Source: Ruegeria sp. HKCCA6707
GTDB taxonomy: Bacteria; Pseudomonadota; Alphaproteobacteria; Rhodobacterales; Rhodobacteraceae
Reading direction: 5' to 3'
Length of the DNA stretch: 64,000 nucleotides
NCBI RefSeq assembly: GCF_013033515.1
Contig: NZ_WQEG01000005.1
Location: 248,001 to 312,000, forward strand
The translations under genes were made by a program, and so were the position numbers. Below the pieces are notes generated by a model that was given only the letters and a program-made list of their open reading frames with translations, was not told where the DNA came from and did not search any database. The stretch's first letter is position 1, and the number at the start of each line of letters is the position of its first letter. Positions 25,874 through 35,482 of the stretch are shown in pieces.

Positions 25874-28270
25874 TCAGCCGCGCAGCACGCCACCTGTGGC
25901 TTTGCTCACTTTGGCGATGATCTTTTCGGCAACAGCTTCGATGTCTTTTTCTTTCAGCGTGGAGTCTGTCGGCTGCAGGCGCACGGTGATGGCCAAGGAT
26001 TTCTTGCCCTCACCCAGGCTGCCACCGATGAACTCGTCAAAGACACGCACGTCTTCGATCAAGGCTTTGTCGGCGCCTGCGGCGGCGTTCACCAGCGTCA
26101 GTGCCTCGACGCCTTCATCAACGACAAAGGCAAAGTCACGCTCGACCGCTTGCAGATCGCGCAGTTCCAGCGCCGCGCGGGTGGCACCGGATTTACGCGG
26201 CATCGGGACTTCATCCGGCCAGATTGTGAAGGCCATTGCCGGGCCTTTGATGTCCATCGCCTGAAGGATACGCGGGTGCAATTCGCCAAAGACGCCCAAA
26301 ACCTTCTTGGGGCCGAGACAAATCTTTCCATGACGCCCGGGATGCCACCATGCATCACCATCGCGCAGGATCTGAACCTTGGCTGGAGCGCCAATGGCCG
26401 TCAGAACCGCCTCGGCATCGGCCTTTGCGTCGAACAGGTCAACCGGGCGTGACCCGCCCTGAACATCTTTGGGCCCGTTGCGCCCAACCAAAAGGCCCGC
26501 AATCTGGGTTTTCTGGTCCCCTGGCTCGCCATCATGGAAAACCGGGCCAACTTCGAACAGCGCCATATCGGCATAGCCGCGCGCCTGATTGCGGGCTGCG
26601 GCCTGTAACAGTCCGGGCAGCAGATCCGGGCGCATATGGCTCATCTCGGATGAGATCGGGTTTTCCAGCTGCGTCGCCTCATCGCCGCCCCCGAACAGGG
26701 CTGCCGAGGCTTGATCAATGAAGGTGTAAGACACGCATTCATTATAGCCCAACGCCGCACAGGTGCGCCGTGCCATCGACTGTCGCCGCTGAGTCGGGGT
26801 CATCACCGGTTTTGGAATGCCATCGCTCACGCGCGGCAGCGGCTTGCCTTCCAGCTTGGTCAGCGACGCAATCCGCGCGACCTCTTCCACCAGATCCGCC
26901 TCACCCATCACATCGGGCCGCCAGCTGGGTACATGGGCCATGTCACCGTCCAGACGGAACCCAAGACGGGTCAGTGTCTGGCGTTGATCGCTTTCGGGAA
27001 TGTCCATCCCGACCAGAGACTGCACACGCTCGGCATCCAGCTTATAGGCCCGCGCATGGTTTGGCGCTTTGCCCGCCTCAACCACGTTCGAAACCTCACC
27101 GCCGCAGATATCCAGGATCATCTGCGTCGCCTGCTCCAACCCTTCACGGGTGTATTCCGGGTCAACCCCGCGTTCAAAGCGATAGCGCGCGTCCGAGTTG
27201 ATTTTCAGCGCCCGGCCCGTCAGAGCAATCTGCACGTGATCCCAGAACGCGCTTTCGAGAAAGACGTTCACGGTGTCTTCGGTACAGCCGGTTTCCTCAC
27301 CGCCCATAATGCCCGCGATCGATTCCGGGCCCTTGTCGTCCGAGATAACCATCATGCCGGGCTGAAGGGTGTATTCCTTCTCATCCAGCGCCACCAGCGT
27401 TTCGCCACCTTTCGCGCGATGCACCCGCAGATTGCCCTGCACCTTGTCAGCGTCAAACACGTGCAGCGGGCGGTTATGATCGAAGGTCATATAGTTGGTG
27501 ATATCCACCAAAGCCGAGATCGGGCGCAGGCCAATAGCCTTCAACTGATCCTGCAACCACTGAGGGCTGGGGCCGTTCTTGACACCCCGGATCAAACGCC
27601 CGGTGAAATGTGGGCAGCCGTCCAGAGTGTCTTCATCAATCGAAACCTTGATCGGGCTTTCGAAATCCCCCGGTACCGGCGCATAGTCGCGTTGTTTCAG
27701 CGTTCCGATGCCGCGCGCCGCCAAGTCGCGCGCGATGCCTTCGACGCCCAGGGCATCCGGGCGGTTCGGTGTGATCGCAATCTCGATCATCGGGTCAACC
27801 TTGGACGGGTCGTTCTCGGCCAGCCAGTCGACAAACTGATCGCCAACCTCACCCGAGGGCAGTTCGATGATGCCGTCATGTTCGTCCGACAGCTCCAACT
27901 CACGTTCCGAGGCCATCATGCCGAAGCTTTCGACACCCCGAATCTTGCCAACATTGATGGTCATATCCAGACCGGGGATATACATGCCCGGCTTGCAGAC
28001 CACGACAGTGATGCCTTCGCGCGCATTGGGCGCACCGCAGATGATCTGCAAATCGCCTTCGTCGGTCGCGACGGTGCACACACGCAGCTTGTCCGCATCC
28101 GGGTGTTTCTCGGCCTGTTTCACATGGCCCAGCGTAAAGCCCGCCAGCCGGTCCGCCGGGTTCACGATTTCTTCGACCTCAAGGCCAAGGTCGGTCAGCG
28201 CCTCGGCGATCTCATCAACCGAAGCATCCGTGTCGAGGTGGTCTTTCAACCAGGACAGAGTGAATTTCAT
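25874..28270 (-). CDS. pheT: phenylalanine--tRNA ligase beta subunit
   Basis: Beta subunit of the alpha2-beta2 synthetase that charges tRNA-Phe. The 798 residues match the family. Domains in order are an EMAP-like tRNA-binding domain (about 39-150, with HPDADKLRVC), a B3/B4 editing domain (about 200-380), B5 (about 400-475), a catalytic-like core, and a C-terminal ferredoxin-fold anticodon domain (about 705-798, with VERDFAFVVDEG). It is 1.5 kb downstream of pheS on the same strand, with an esterase and a small membrane protein between. Confidence 0.97.
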   Translation of the reverse strand: MKFTLSWLKDHLDTDASVDEIAEALTDLGLEVEEIVNPADRLAGFTLGHVKQAEKHPDADKLRVCTVATDEGDLQIICGAPNAREGITVVVCKPGMYIPGLDMTINVGKIRGVESFGMMASERELELSDEHDGIIELPSGEVGDQFVDWLAENDPSKVDPMIEIAITPNRPDALGVEGIARDLAARGIGTLKQRDYAPVPGDFESPIKVSIDEDTLDGCPHFTGRLIRGVKNGPSPQWLQDQLKAIGLRPISALVDITNYMTFDHNRPLHVFDADKVQGNLRVHRAKGGETLVALDEKEYTLQPGMMVISDDKGPESIAGIMGGEETGCTEDTVNVFLESAFWDHVQIALTGRALKINSDARYRFERGVDPEYTREGLEQATQMILDICGGEVSNVVEAGKAPNHARAYKLDAERVQSLVGMDIPESDQRQTLTRLGFRLDGDMAHVPSWRPDVMGEADLVEEVARIASLTKLEGKPLPRVSDGIPKPVMTPTQRRQSMARRTCAALGYNECVSYTFIDQASAALFGGGDEATQLENPISSEMSHMRPDLLPGLLQAAARNQARGYADMALFEVGPVFHDGEPGDQKTQIAGLLVGRNGPKDVQGGSRPVDLFDAKADAEAVLTAIGAPAKVQILRDGDAWWHPGRHGKICLGPKKVLGVFGELHPRILQAMDIKGPAMAFTIWPDEVPMPRKSGATRAALELRDLQAVERDFAFVVDEGVEALTLVNAAAGADKALIEDVRVFDEFIGGSLGEGKKSLAITVRLQPTDSTLKEKDIEAVAEKIIAKVSKATGGVLRG

Positions 28271-28348
28271 TGCAGCGGGCCTTTTTGGGCAAACATCCGA
28301 TTGGCACAGGCAATGGCAAAGATTGCACCAAGGTGCAAGCGCTGCGCG

Positions 28349-29155
28349 TCACGGATAGGTGGGGGTGCGGCCCAAAAGTTCGTCCAACTGCCGTCCGATC
28401 CAGCCATGGGGGATGAAATGCCCGCCGGGATGGGTATCCAAGACCACCTGCCCCTGCGCGCAATCCGTCCATTCCACACGGCTGAGGGTCAGGAACGGCT
28501 CGACATTCCAATCCCCGCGCGGCGTTGCACCGTTACAGCTGTATTTCGCGCGCCATAGCGCCACCGGATAGGTCGTATCCCCGCCCGGGCCAAAGGGAAA
28601 ATCCATCACCGTATCGTCCAGCCCGTGTACATGGCGCGCCTCGGCCGGGGCTTCGGGGCAGGATTCGGTTTGCGGGATCGAGCCCGCAACGCCCAACAAC
28701 GCCGCAACGTCATTGCCGGACTGGCAAACATAGCGCCAGGCCATCGCGCCGCCAAATGAATAGCCCGAGACATAGATACGTTCGGGATCAATCGGATAGC
28801 GTTTGGCCACATCCTCCAGCACCGCATCGGCAAAGGGCACGTCATCGGTGTCAGAGGTCCAGAAATTCCAGGTCTTGCGCAGCCCGTTCGGGGCCACCAG
28901 CAACACGCCCCGCAGCTTGGTCGCACCCGCGATACGTTCATGGTTCACCACCACGGTCCCCTGCCGCGCCCAGCCGTGGAAATGCAACAGCACCGGCAGA
29001 GGCGTCTCACCGTCCCAGCCCTCGGGCTCCAGCACATGGTACGAGCGATCGCCCAGTTCACAGGCCGTATCGCCGTGGCAATCGGTATTCCACGGGCCCA
29101 TGGCCAGGGCGGGGGTGGCTGTCAGCAGCAGCGCGCAAAGCAATTGATAGATCAT
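28349..29155 (-). CDS. exported alpha/beta-hydrolase, PHB depolymerase/LpqC-like
   Basis: Secreted or periplasmic esterase of 268 residues with signal peptide MIYQLLCALLLTATPALA. The nucleophile elbow is GYSFGGAMAW near residue 117. The catalytic His is probably in HPGGHFIPHGW at the C terminus, and the acid is likely in HGLDDTVMDFP. It resembles the esterase/PHB depolymerase family that includes feruloyl esterases. It lies between pheS and pheT, an unexpected place for an exported hydrolase. The natural substrate is unknown. Confidence 0.87.
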   Translation of the reverse strand: MIYQLLCALLLTATPALAMGPWNTDCHGDTACELGDRSYHVLEPEGWDGETPLPVLLHFHGWARQGTVVVNHERIAGATKLRGVLLVAPNGLRKTWNFWTSDTDDVPFADAVLEDVAKRYPIDPERIYVSGYSFGGAMAWRYVCQSGNDVAALLGVAGSIPQTESCPEAPAEARHVHGLDDTVMDFPFGPGGDTTYPVALWRAKYSCNGATPRGDWNVEPFLTLSRVEWTDCAQGQVVLDTHPGGHFIPHGWIGRQLDELLGRTPTYP

Positions 29156-29459
29156 GACGCGACCCTACCCAGACCGCTCCAGATGTCACGTCAAAAGCTT
29201 GTGCATGTCTGTTACAAGCCGCGCAAATTCCGAAGGCTCAGCCAAATACACAAGCCGCGCTATCGCCAGACCGCGGGATGGCGAAGTTCAGGCTGTGTTA
29301 GGCGCTTTATGCTAGCCAAATCCGCACTCTGTCCGAGCGTTGCACTGGTGGAACCAAATCGCCAGCCCGTGCGGGCGGTGTCGTCCATTGGGCTTAAACC
29401 AATGGCGCCGCAATGAACGACCGATAGCGCGGCGGCCTATCGGCCTTGTTCCGCGCTGA
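29156..29459. other. intergenic region with short hairpins, no gene seen
   Basis: About 300 bases between the esterase and the small membrane protein gene. No ORF with a credible start. Small palindromes occur: GCCCGTGCGGGC (29365-29376) and CCATTGG-GCTTAAA-CCAATGG (29385-29405). It must contain the promoter of the esterase, and perhaps of pheT. Confidence 0.5.
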
Positions 29460-29756
29460 CTACTTTCGGAAACCCTTCAAGAGCTTTCGTGTTTTCTGGA
29501 GCTGCTCATACTGGTCTTGGCGAATGGTTGTTTCCTTCATCCAGACTTTCCCAGCGATCTGTAAAGAGTGGAGTACAGGCAGCAAGACGAAGGCGCTAAA
29601 CAAATAGCCGAACAATTCCCCGCCGAACCCAAAAGCCAGAAGCATCGCAACAAAACAGAGCGCGAACAATCCGATAATTTGCCACAACCGAATACCTTTA
29701 GCACGTCGATTGCACCAATCCAAATAACGCGCCAAGCACACGCCCAGTAGGTGCAC
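29460..29756 (-). CDS. small membrane protein, unrecognised
   Basis: Predicted 98-residue protein starting at GTG 29756, immediately after the pheS stop codon. A basic N terminus (CNRRAKGIRLW) leads into two adjacent hydrophobic segments (about 25-43 and 46-66). A basic helical tail (LQKTRKLLKGFRK) follows. No family recognised and no strong ribosome site. Support is the clean frame and the direct abutment to pheS, suggesting coupling. Confidence 0.5.
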   Translation of the reverse strand: MHLLGVCLARYLDWCNRRAKGIRLWQIIGLFALCFVAMLLAFGFGGELFGYLFSAFVLLPVLHSLQIAGKVWMKETTIRQDQYEQLQKTRKLLKGFRK

Positions 29757-30830
29757 CTATCTACTCAAACCACCATGCAAATTCGGCATATCCAGCGCTG
29801 CGAACCCGTAGTGCCTCAGCCAGCGCAGATCGCTATCAAAGAAGGCCCGCAAATCAGGGATGCCGTATTTCAGCATCGCCAGACGGTCGATCCCAATCCC
29901 GAACGCAAAGCCCTGATAGACGTCAGGATCGATCCCACCGGCGGCGATTACCTTGGGGTGGACCATGCCCGAGCCCAGGATCTCCATCCAGTCGTCGCCC
30001 TCGCCGATCTTCAGCTGACCGTTATCCCAGGAACAGCGGATATCAACCTCAGCCGACGGCTCGGTGAAGGGGAAGTGTGAGGCGCGGAAGCGCAGTTCGA
30101 CGTCATCGACCTCGAAAAACGCTTTCACAAACTCTTCCAGAACCCATTTCAGGTTCGCCATCGAGATGTCTTTGTCGATGGCTAGCCCTTCGACCTGATG
30201 GAACATCGGTGTGTGGGTCTGGTCATAATCGGCGCGGTAGACACCGCCCGGACAGATCACGCGGATCGGCGCGCCCTGTTTCTCCATCGACCGGATCTGC
30301 ACCGGCGAGGTATGGGTGCGCAGCACATGCGGCGGGCGGTTGTCGCCCTCGGCGCGATGCATATAGAACGTGTCCATCTCGGCTCGCGCGGGGTGGTGGC
30401 CGGGAATGTTCAAAGCGTCGAAATTGTACCAGTCGGTTTCAATCCGGGGCCCTTCGGCCACTGAAAAGCCCAGCTCGGCAAAGATTGCGGTCAGCTCCTC
30501 GGTCGCCTGGCTGATCGGGTGGATCGAGCCCTGACGGCGCGGGCGGGTCTGCAGGGTGACGTCCAGCCATTCAGTGCGCAAACGCTCATCCAGCGCTGCG
30601 TCCGCAAGGGCTGCCTTCTTGGCCGACAGCGCCGAGTTGATTTCATCTTTCAAAGCATTCAGCGCGGGGCCAGCCACCTGCCGTTCCTCGGGCGTCATCT
30701 TGCCCAGCTCGCGCATTTTCAGCGCGACTTCACCCTTTTTGCCAACGGCTGCAAGGCGGATCGCTTCAAGTGCGTCTTCGTCGCCCGCATCCGCGATCTG
30801 CCCCAGATATTTTGCCTTAAGATCGTCCAT
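29757..30830 (-). CDS. pheS: phenylalanine--tRNA ligase alpha subunit
   Basis: Catalytic subunit of PheRS. 357 residues from ATG 30830 ([12 protein letters not shown]); the longer reading from 30899 exceeds the family length. An N-terminal coiled-coil arm (about 1-90) is followed by class II motifs: motif 1/2 region [10 protein letters not shown] and [13 protein letters not shown], motif 2 [13 protein letters not shown], and motif 3 [14 protein letters not shown]. Upstream is gshA on the same strand, 84 bases away. Confidence 0.97.
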   Translation of the reverse strand: MDDLKAKYLGQIADAGDEDALEAIRLAAVGKKGEVALKMRELGKMTPEERQVAGPALNALKDEINSALSAKKAALADAALDERLRTEWLDVTLQTRPRRQGSIHPISQATEELTAIFAELGFSVAEGPRIETDWYNFDALNIPGHHPARAEMDTFYMHRAEGDNRPPHVLRTHTSPVQIRSMEKQGAPIRVICPGGVYRADYDQTHTPMFHQVEGLAIDKDISMANLKWVLEEFVKAFFEVDDVELRFRASHFPFTEPSAEVDIRCSWDNGQLKIGEGDDWMEILGSGMVHPKVIAAGGIDPDVYQGFAFGIGIDRLAMLKYGIPDLRAFFDSDLRWLRHYGFAALDMPNLHGGLSR

Positions 30831-30914
30831 GACGTATTCCGAAACCGGCCTGTTCAATTTGGTCGAGAACCTGCTATCGGCCAACGCCTGTGAATGCAAC
30901 CCGGCGCAGACGGC

Positions 30915-32285
30915 TCAGTAACTGTATTCAGGATAAATCCGGGTCAGATCACCGTTCCAGTCGCCGTGATAATGTTCAAGCAGCTCATCCGCCGGAACCT
31001 GTCCGGTTTCGATACTGTCTTTCAGCGCGTTCAGGAAATGGGTCTCATCCTGCACCAATCCCCCGGCACCGGGGCGTGCACGGGCTTTCAACCCCGCATC
31101 GGCGATACTGACCACTTCGCGAGCCAGATCGTGCATGTTGAGGCCACCCACCTGCGCCTGCAGACCATGGGTCGCGGCCTGAACGCGCAGCTCCTCGCGG
31201 GTTTCCGCATCCCATCCTTTGACCAGATCCCAGACTGCATCCAGCGCACCCTGATCATAGGTCAAACCAACCCAAAAGGCCGGCAAGGCGCAAAGGCGGC
31301 GCCACGGGCCACCATCTGCGCCGCGCATCTCCATGAACTTCTTGATCCGCGCTTCAGGGAAAGCGGTGGTCAGGTGATCGGCCCAATCACTCAGTGTAGG
31401 TGTCTCGCCGGGCAAAGCGGGCAGTTTGCCCTCAAGGAAATCCCGGAAGGACTGACCCAACGCGTCGATATATTTCCCGTCGCGATAGACGAAATACATG
31501 GGCACATCCAACGCGTATTCGACCCAGCGTTCGAACCCGAAACCGTCTTCGAACACAAAGGGCAGCATCCCGGTGCGCGCATCATCCAGATGCCGCCAGA
31601 TATAGCTACGCCAGCTTTTCTGACCGTTGGGCTTGCCTTCAAAGAACGGCGAATTGGCAAAGAGAGCGGTTGCCACCGGCTGCAAAGCCAACGCAACGCG
31701 CAGTTTCTGCACCATGTCGGCCTCGGACCCGAAGTCGATATTGACCTGAACGGTGCAGGTCCGGCGCATCATGGCACGGCCCATAGTGCCGACTTTCTCC
31801 ATATAGTCGTTCATCAGCAGGTAACGCCCTTTGGGCATCAACGGCATGTCTTCATGAGTCCAGATCGGTGCTGCGCCCAGCCCGATAAAGCCCACACCGA
31901 TCTTGTCCGAGATGTCTTTGACATCGCGCAGATGGGCGTTCACTTCGTCACAGGTCTCATGGATCGTTTCCAGCGGCGCGCCAGACAGCTCCAGCTGACC
32001 ACCAGGTTCCAACGAGACATTGGCCCCGTCTTTCTGCAGGCCGATCAGCTTGCCATTCTCTTCCAGCGGCTCCCAGCTGTGCAAGTCGCGCAGGCCCTGC
32101 AATACCGCCAGAATCGAGCGTTTGCCCTCATAGGGCAGCGGCTTGAGCGTATCCTTGCAATAGCCGAACTTCTCGTGCTCGGTGCCGATGCGCCAATCTT
32201 GCTTGGGCTTGCACCCCGATTCCAGATATTCGGCCAGTTGTTCATGGCGTTCGATCGGACCGCCGCCGGACTGAGGGATGGACAT
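30915..32285 (-). CDS. gshA: glutamate--cysteine ligase, plant/alphaproteobacterial type
   Basis: First enzyme of glutathione synthesis, joining glutamate and cysteine with ATP. 456 residues. The GTEHEKFGY motif lies near residue 33, LELSGAPLETIHETCDE near 105, and the ARPGAGG segment is present in the C-terminal third. This is the chloroplast-like class found in alphaproteobacteria, not the E. coli type. It ends the rsmE / acetyltransferase / membrane-protein / gshA cluster, 64 bases after the preceding gene. Confidence 0.95.
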   Translation of the reverse strand: MSIPQSGGGPIERHEQLAEYLESGCKPKQDWRIGTEHEKFGYCKDTLKPLPYEGKRSILAVLQGLRDLHSWEPLEENGKLIGLQKDGANVSLEPGGQLELSGAPLETIHETCDEVNAHLRDVKDISDKIGVGFIGLGAAPIWTHEDMPLMPKGRYLLMNDYMEKVGTMGRAMMRRTCTVQVNIDFGSEADMVQKLRVALALQPVATALFANSPFFEGKPNGQKSWRSYIWRHLDDARTGMLPFVFEDGFGFERWVEYALDVPMYFVYRDGKYIDALGQSFRDFLEGKLPALPGETPTLSDWADHLTTAFPEARIKKFMEMRGADGGPWRRLCALPAFWVGLTYDQGALDAVWDLVKGWDAETREELRVQAATHGLQAQVGGLNMHDLAREVVSIADAGLKARARPGAGGLVQDETHFLNALKDSIETGQVPADELLEHYHGDWNGDLTRIYPEYSY

Positions 32286-32349
32286 GAACCGTGCTCCGAT
32301 CCTGCTGTGTCTGTCTTTGGGCCAGTGGTGGGCTCAAATGAACCAAGTG

Positions 32350-32877
32350 TCAATGGAGGGTCAAATGGGGTGGGCGCGAGGGCCTGCGTTCCCAAATGAT
32401 CACCGGATGCAACGCGCCGCCGTTCAATTCCGACAACATTTGCTCGGTTTTCAGCCCCGGCAGGCTGGAAAACACATCGAACAGAGCTTCGGCCCCTTCG
32501 GCATTCACAGGAATGTGAACCGTCGGCTGGCCGTCTTGTTCGAGGATCCAATGCGCCGGGCTGAAGGTGGGATCCAGCGCCAACCGTTCGATTTCGCGTG
32601 CTGCGATGATGCCTCCGTTGAGCGGACCCAGATAGGTGATCTGGCCTTCATCTATTGTGACAACGCCCGGCCCACCGGCACCGGTGCGAAAGCGCACGCG
32701 TTGAAAACCGATGACTGCAAGAGCAATCGCAACCGCAACCAAGACCCAGCCCAACCAACCCAGCAAACCACCGGGACCGGAAATCCAGCTGAGGCCAACG
32801 ATCAGTACAACCCCGGCTGCCAGAACTTCGCGCCAGCGCCACAAGGCCATTTTGGCTTCGGGTCGAATAAAACTCAT
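32350..32877 (-). CDS. membrane protein of unknown function
   Basis: A 175-residue protein. Two hydrophobic helices lie at about 17-33 and 37-60, followed by a soluble beta-rich domain (about 70-160) beginning VTIDEGQITYLGPLNGG, which is PH-like in appearance. The start overlaps the acetyltransferase stop as ATGA. Function unknown. Its position between rsmE-GNAT and gshA suggests it is part of that operon. Confidence 0.8.
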   Translation of the reverse strand: MSFIRPEAKMALWRWREVLAAGVVLIVGLSWISGPGGLLGWLGWVLVAVAIALAVIGFQRVRFRTGAGGPGVVTIDEGQITYLGPLNGGIIAAREIERLALDPTFSPAHWILEQDGQPTVHIPVNAEGAEALFDVFSSLPGLKTEQMLSELNGGALHPVIIWERRPSRPPHLTLH

Positions 32878-33719
32878 GTCATCACCTGTTCTGGATTCTG
32901 CAACAGGGCAATCCGGTACCAGCCCACCTGCTGAAACCCGATTGCCTCATAGACGCGGGCAGCGGGCGGGTTGTTGGCAAACAATATAGCCCAGCGCGCA
33001 CCTTGGGATCGGGCCCTTTTCATCAGGGCAAGCGTGACCTGACGGCCCAATCCACGTGTCCTGTCGTGGCGCGGCACAAATACTCCGCCAACCTGGATTT
33101 GATCTGCGACAGATGCGTTGACCGCCGCCATTGCAACCGGCTTGTCCTGCTCCAAAAGAACGATGGTACGCTGCCCTTGCAATTCGGATTGGAACCGAGC
33201 GACAGCCATGGTCTGTGCCTCATCCCCATTCGCTTGCCCGGTATCGGCAAAATAGTCGGCGAACCATGCTTCGATCAAAGGTGCATCTGTCGGTATCAGA
33301 GTCCGCGCCGGAGCTGCGCAATCTGGCGCTGTCTGAAGGTCAATCCGATAGAGTGGCTCGTCATCGAACAATCGATAATCCGCGCCACCAAGACCTAATG
33401 CGTCGAGTGTAAGCTGAACCTGTGGTGCCACTCCGGTCATGCCCAACACCGTTTCGCCCGCAATCGCCTTGGCAAAACCCGCAGCGGCTTCGGGCTCGCA
33501 TCCGGGCAGCTGAGCCATCAGGTAACCCTTTTTTGTCAAGCCAAAGACACCTTCGATCTGACCCGTGCCCCAGATGAAATACCGGGAGGAGTGTTCAGAG
33601 GCACCAAACCCGACCCCGTGCTGCGACAGGTTGCTGCGCAGAAACATCGACGTCTCGGGATACTGCGATAGGTAATCTTCAAGCGCAGGTGCATCCGCGG
33701 GTACTGCTTCGCGGATCAT
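32874..33719 (-). CDS. GNAT-family N-acetyltransferase
   Basis: Acetyl-CoA-dependent acyltransferase of 281 residues, longer than a simple GNAT. The C-terminal half holds the acetyl-CoA loop region VPRHDRTRGLGRQVTLALM (motif A) and YEAIGFQQVGWYRI (motif B). The N-terminal half may be a second degenerate GNAT fold. ATG 33719 overlaps the rsmE stop as ATGA; the longer reading is rejected. The substrate is unknown. Confidence 0.86.
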   Translation of the reverse strand: MIREAVPADAPALEDYLSQYPETSMFLRSNLSQHGVGFGASEHSSRYFIWGTGQIEGVFGLTKKGYLMAQLPGCEPEAAAGFAKAIAGETVLGMTGVAPQVQLTLDALGLGGADYRLFDDEPLYRIDLQTAPDCAAPARTLIPTDAPLIEAWFADYFADTGQANGDEAQTMAVARFQSELQGQRTIVLLEQDKPVAMAAVNASVADQIQVGGVFVPRHDRTRGLGRQVTLALMKRARSQGARWAILFANNPPAARVYEAIGFQQVGWYRIALLQNPEQVMT

Positions 33720-34441
33720 GCCCAATCTCCCAAAGCCTGCTGCCACAAGGTCATCGCCGCCACAGCGGCTGTGTCAGCGCGTAGGATGCGCGGGCCCAGA
33801 CTGACCACATGAGCAAAAGGCAAGCCGGTCAGCCGAGCGCGTTCGCGGTCGGAAAACCCGCCTTCCGGCCCGATCAGAATGGCCCAGGGCTGGCCTTTCT
33901 CGCGCGCGGCGAGGCGTAGCGCCGAGCCGACCTCGGCCTCATCGCAGAACATCAACTGGCGGCCTGCGGGCCATGTGTCAAGAAGGCGATCCAACCGTTC
34001 CAGCGCAGCCACCTCGGGCACATAGGTGCCACCGCATTGCTCGGCAGCTTCAACCGCGTGCGCCTGCAAGCGATCTTGGCGGATGCGTTCCGAATTGGTG
34101 AACTCAGTCTGTACGGGCAGGATGCGCGCAGCGCCCATTTCCGCCGCTTTTTCAACGATAAAATCGGTGCGCGCTTTCTTGATCGGCGCAAACAGCAACC
34201 AAAGATCCGGTGGCAATTGCAGCGGCTTAGTTTGCGTTTGGCACGTCAAAAGGCCAGCGCGCTTTCCAGCCTCGGCAACCTCGGTCAGCCATTCACCGTC
34301 TTTTCCGTTGAACACCGAAACCGAGGCACCCACGGTCAGACGCATCACCCCAAACAGGTAATGAGCCTGGTCACGCGACAAAGGAACGGATTGCCCTGCC
34401 CCAAGTGGCTGATCTACATACAGTCTGACTTTTGCACTCAT
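33716..34441 (-). CDS. rsmE: 16S rRNA (uracil(1498)-N(3))-methyltransferase
   Basis: SPOUT-class RNA methyltransferase of 241 residues. The N-terminal PUA-like domain includes SRDQAHYLFGVMRL. The C-terminal knot region has LIGPEGGFSDRERA and SLGPRILRADTAAVAAM, the AdoMet-binding signatures. ATG 34441 follows TAAGGCCTC. Its start codon is only 12 bases from that of the divergent ubiA, so each promoter must lie inside the opposing gene or the starts differ. Confidence 0.95.
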   Translation of the reverse strand: MSAKVRLYVDQPLGAGQSVPLSRDQAHYLFGVMRLTVGASVSVFNGKDGEWLTEVAEAGKRAGLLTCQTQTKPLQLPPDLWLLFAPIKKARTDFIVEKAAEMGAARILPVQTEFTNSERIRQDRLQAHAVEAAEQCGGTYVPEVAALERLDRLLDTWPAGRQLMFCDEAEVGSALRLAAREKGQPWAILIGPEGGFSDRERARLTGLPFAHVVSLGPRILRADTAAVAAMTLWQQALGDWA

Positions 34442-34453
34442 GAGGCCTTACAT

Positions 34454-35416
34454 ATGCAAGGCAATGCCCCAACACCAGATGGTCAAGTCGCTGATGCGGT
34501 GCCCGACAATTGGGTGGATCGTTACGCCCCTGCGTTCAGCCGCCCCTATCTACGGCTCAGCCGGGCGGACCGGCCCATCGGGACATGGTTATTGCTGATC
34601 CCATGCTGGTGGGGCTTGGCACTGGCCATTCTCAGCGACGGCGCGGCAGGGTTCGAGGACATCTGGATCGCCATTGGCTGCGCCATCGGAGCCTTCCTGA
34701 TGCGCGGCGCGGGCTGTACCTGGAACGATATCACTGACCGCGAGTTTGACGGACAGGTCGAACGCACACGGTCGCGTCCCATCCCTTCGGGGCAGGTGAG
34801 TGTACGTCAGGCGGTGATCTGGATGGTGCTGCAATGTCTGCTGGCGCTGGGTGTATTGCTGACCTTCAATCAGGCCGCCATTGCCATGGGCGTGCTGTCC
34901 CTGTTGCCCGTAACGCTCTATCCGTTTGCCAAACGCTTTACCTGGTGGCCGCAGGTGTTTCTGGGCTTGGCCTTCAACTGGGGCGCGTTGTTGGCCTGGG
35001 CGGCGCATACCGGAACGGTCGGATCCCCGGCGATCATGCTGTATCTGTCGGGCATCGCCTGGACACTGTTCTACGACACGATCTATGCCCATCAGGACGC
35101 CGAAGATGATGAGCTTGTCGGCATCAAATCCACCGCACGCCTTTTCGGAACGGATACCGCCAAGTGGCTCAAGTACTTTCTGGTGGCAACGGTGACGTGC
35201 ATGGCGTTGGCGGTCATTGATGCAGGGTTGAACGTGGCTTCGGGCCCTGCCCTGTTTTTGGCGCTGGCCGGGCCTTGGGCCATGGGCTGGCATCTGGCCT
35301 GGCAATTGCGCGGCCTGGACATCGAAGACAACGACAAACTGCTGCAACTGTTTCGCGCCAATCGCGACACCGGCCTAATTCCGCTGATCTTCTTCTGCAT
35401 TGCCCTGCTGCTTTGA
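34454..35416 (+). CDS. ubiA: 4-hydroxybenzoate polyprenyltransferase
   Basis: Inner-membrane prenyltransferase of ubiquinone synthesis. 320 residues with about eight or nine membrane segments. Both aspartate motifs are present: NDITDREFD near residue 95 and YDTIYAHQDAEDD near 220. The start region DNWVDRYAPAFSRPYLRLSRADRPIGTW fits the family in short pieces. ATG 34454 has GAGG eight bases upstream. The much longer in-frame reading from 34037 is antisense to rsmE. Confidence 0.96.
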   Translation: MQGNAPTPDGQVADAVPDNWVDRYAPAFSRPYLRLSRADRPIGTWLLLIPCWWGLALAILSDGAAGFEDIWIAIGCAIGAFLMRGAGCTWNDITDREFDGQVERTRSRPIPSGQVSVRQAVIWMVLQCLLALGVLLTFNQAAIAMGVLSLLPVTLYPFAKRFTWWPQVFLGLAFNWGALLAWAAHTGTVGSPAIMLYLSGIAWTLFYDTIYAHQDAEDDELVGIKSTARLFGTDTAKWLKYFLVATVTCMALAVIDAGLNVASGPALFLALAGPWAMGWHLAWQLRGLDIEDNDKLLQLFRANRDTGLIPLIFFCIALLL

Positions 35417-35482
35417 TTGCACCCCGACGCGCGTGGATATATGAGTGCGGTCCATCCGTTAGGGGGAGACTCGGTTCATCAC

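Noticed and set aside
26711..28558. 615-codon plus-strand open frame antisense to pheT
   Set aside because: Shadow of pheT; composition is His/Arg/Gln-rich and no motif or ribosome site is seen.
30894..32399. 501-codon plus-strand open frame antisense to gshA
   Set aside because: Shadow of gshA, a certain gene, with no recognisable product.
34589..35347. 252-codon minus-strand frame over ubiA
   Set aside because: Shadow of ubiA, which has both aspartate motifs.
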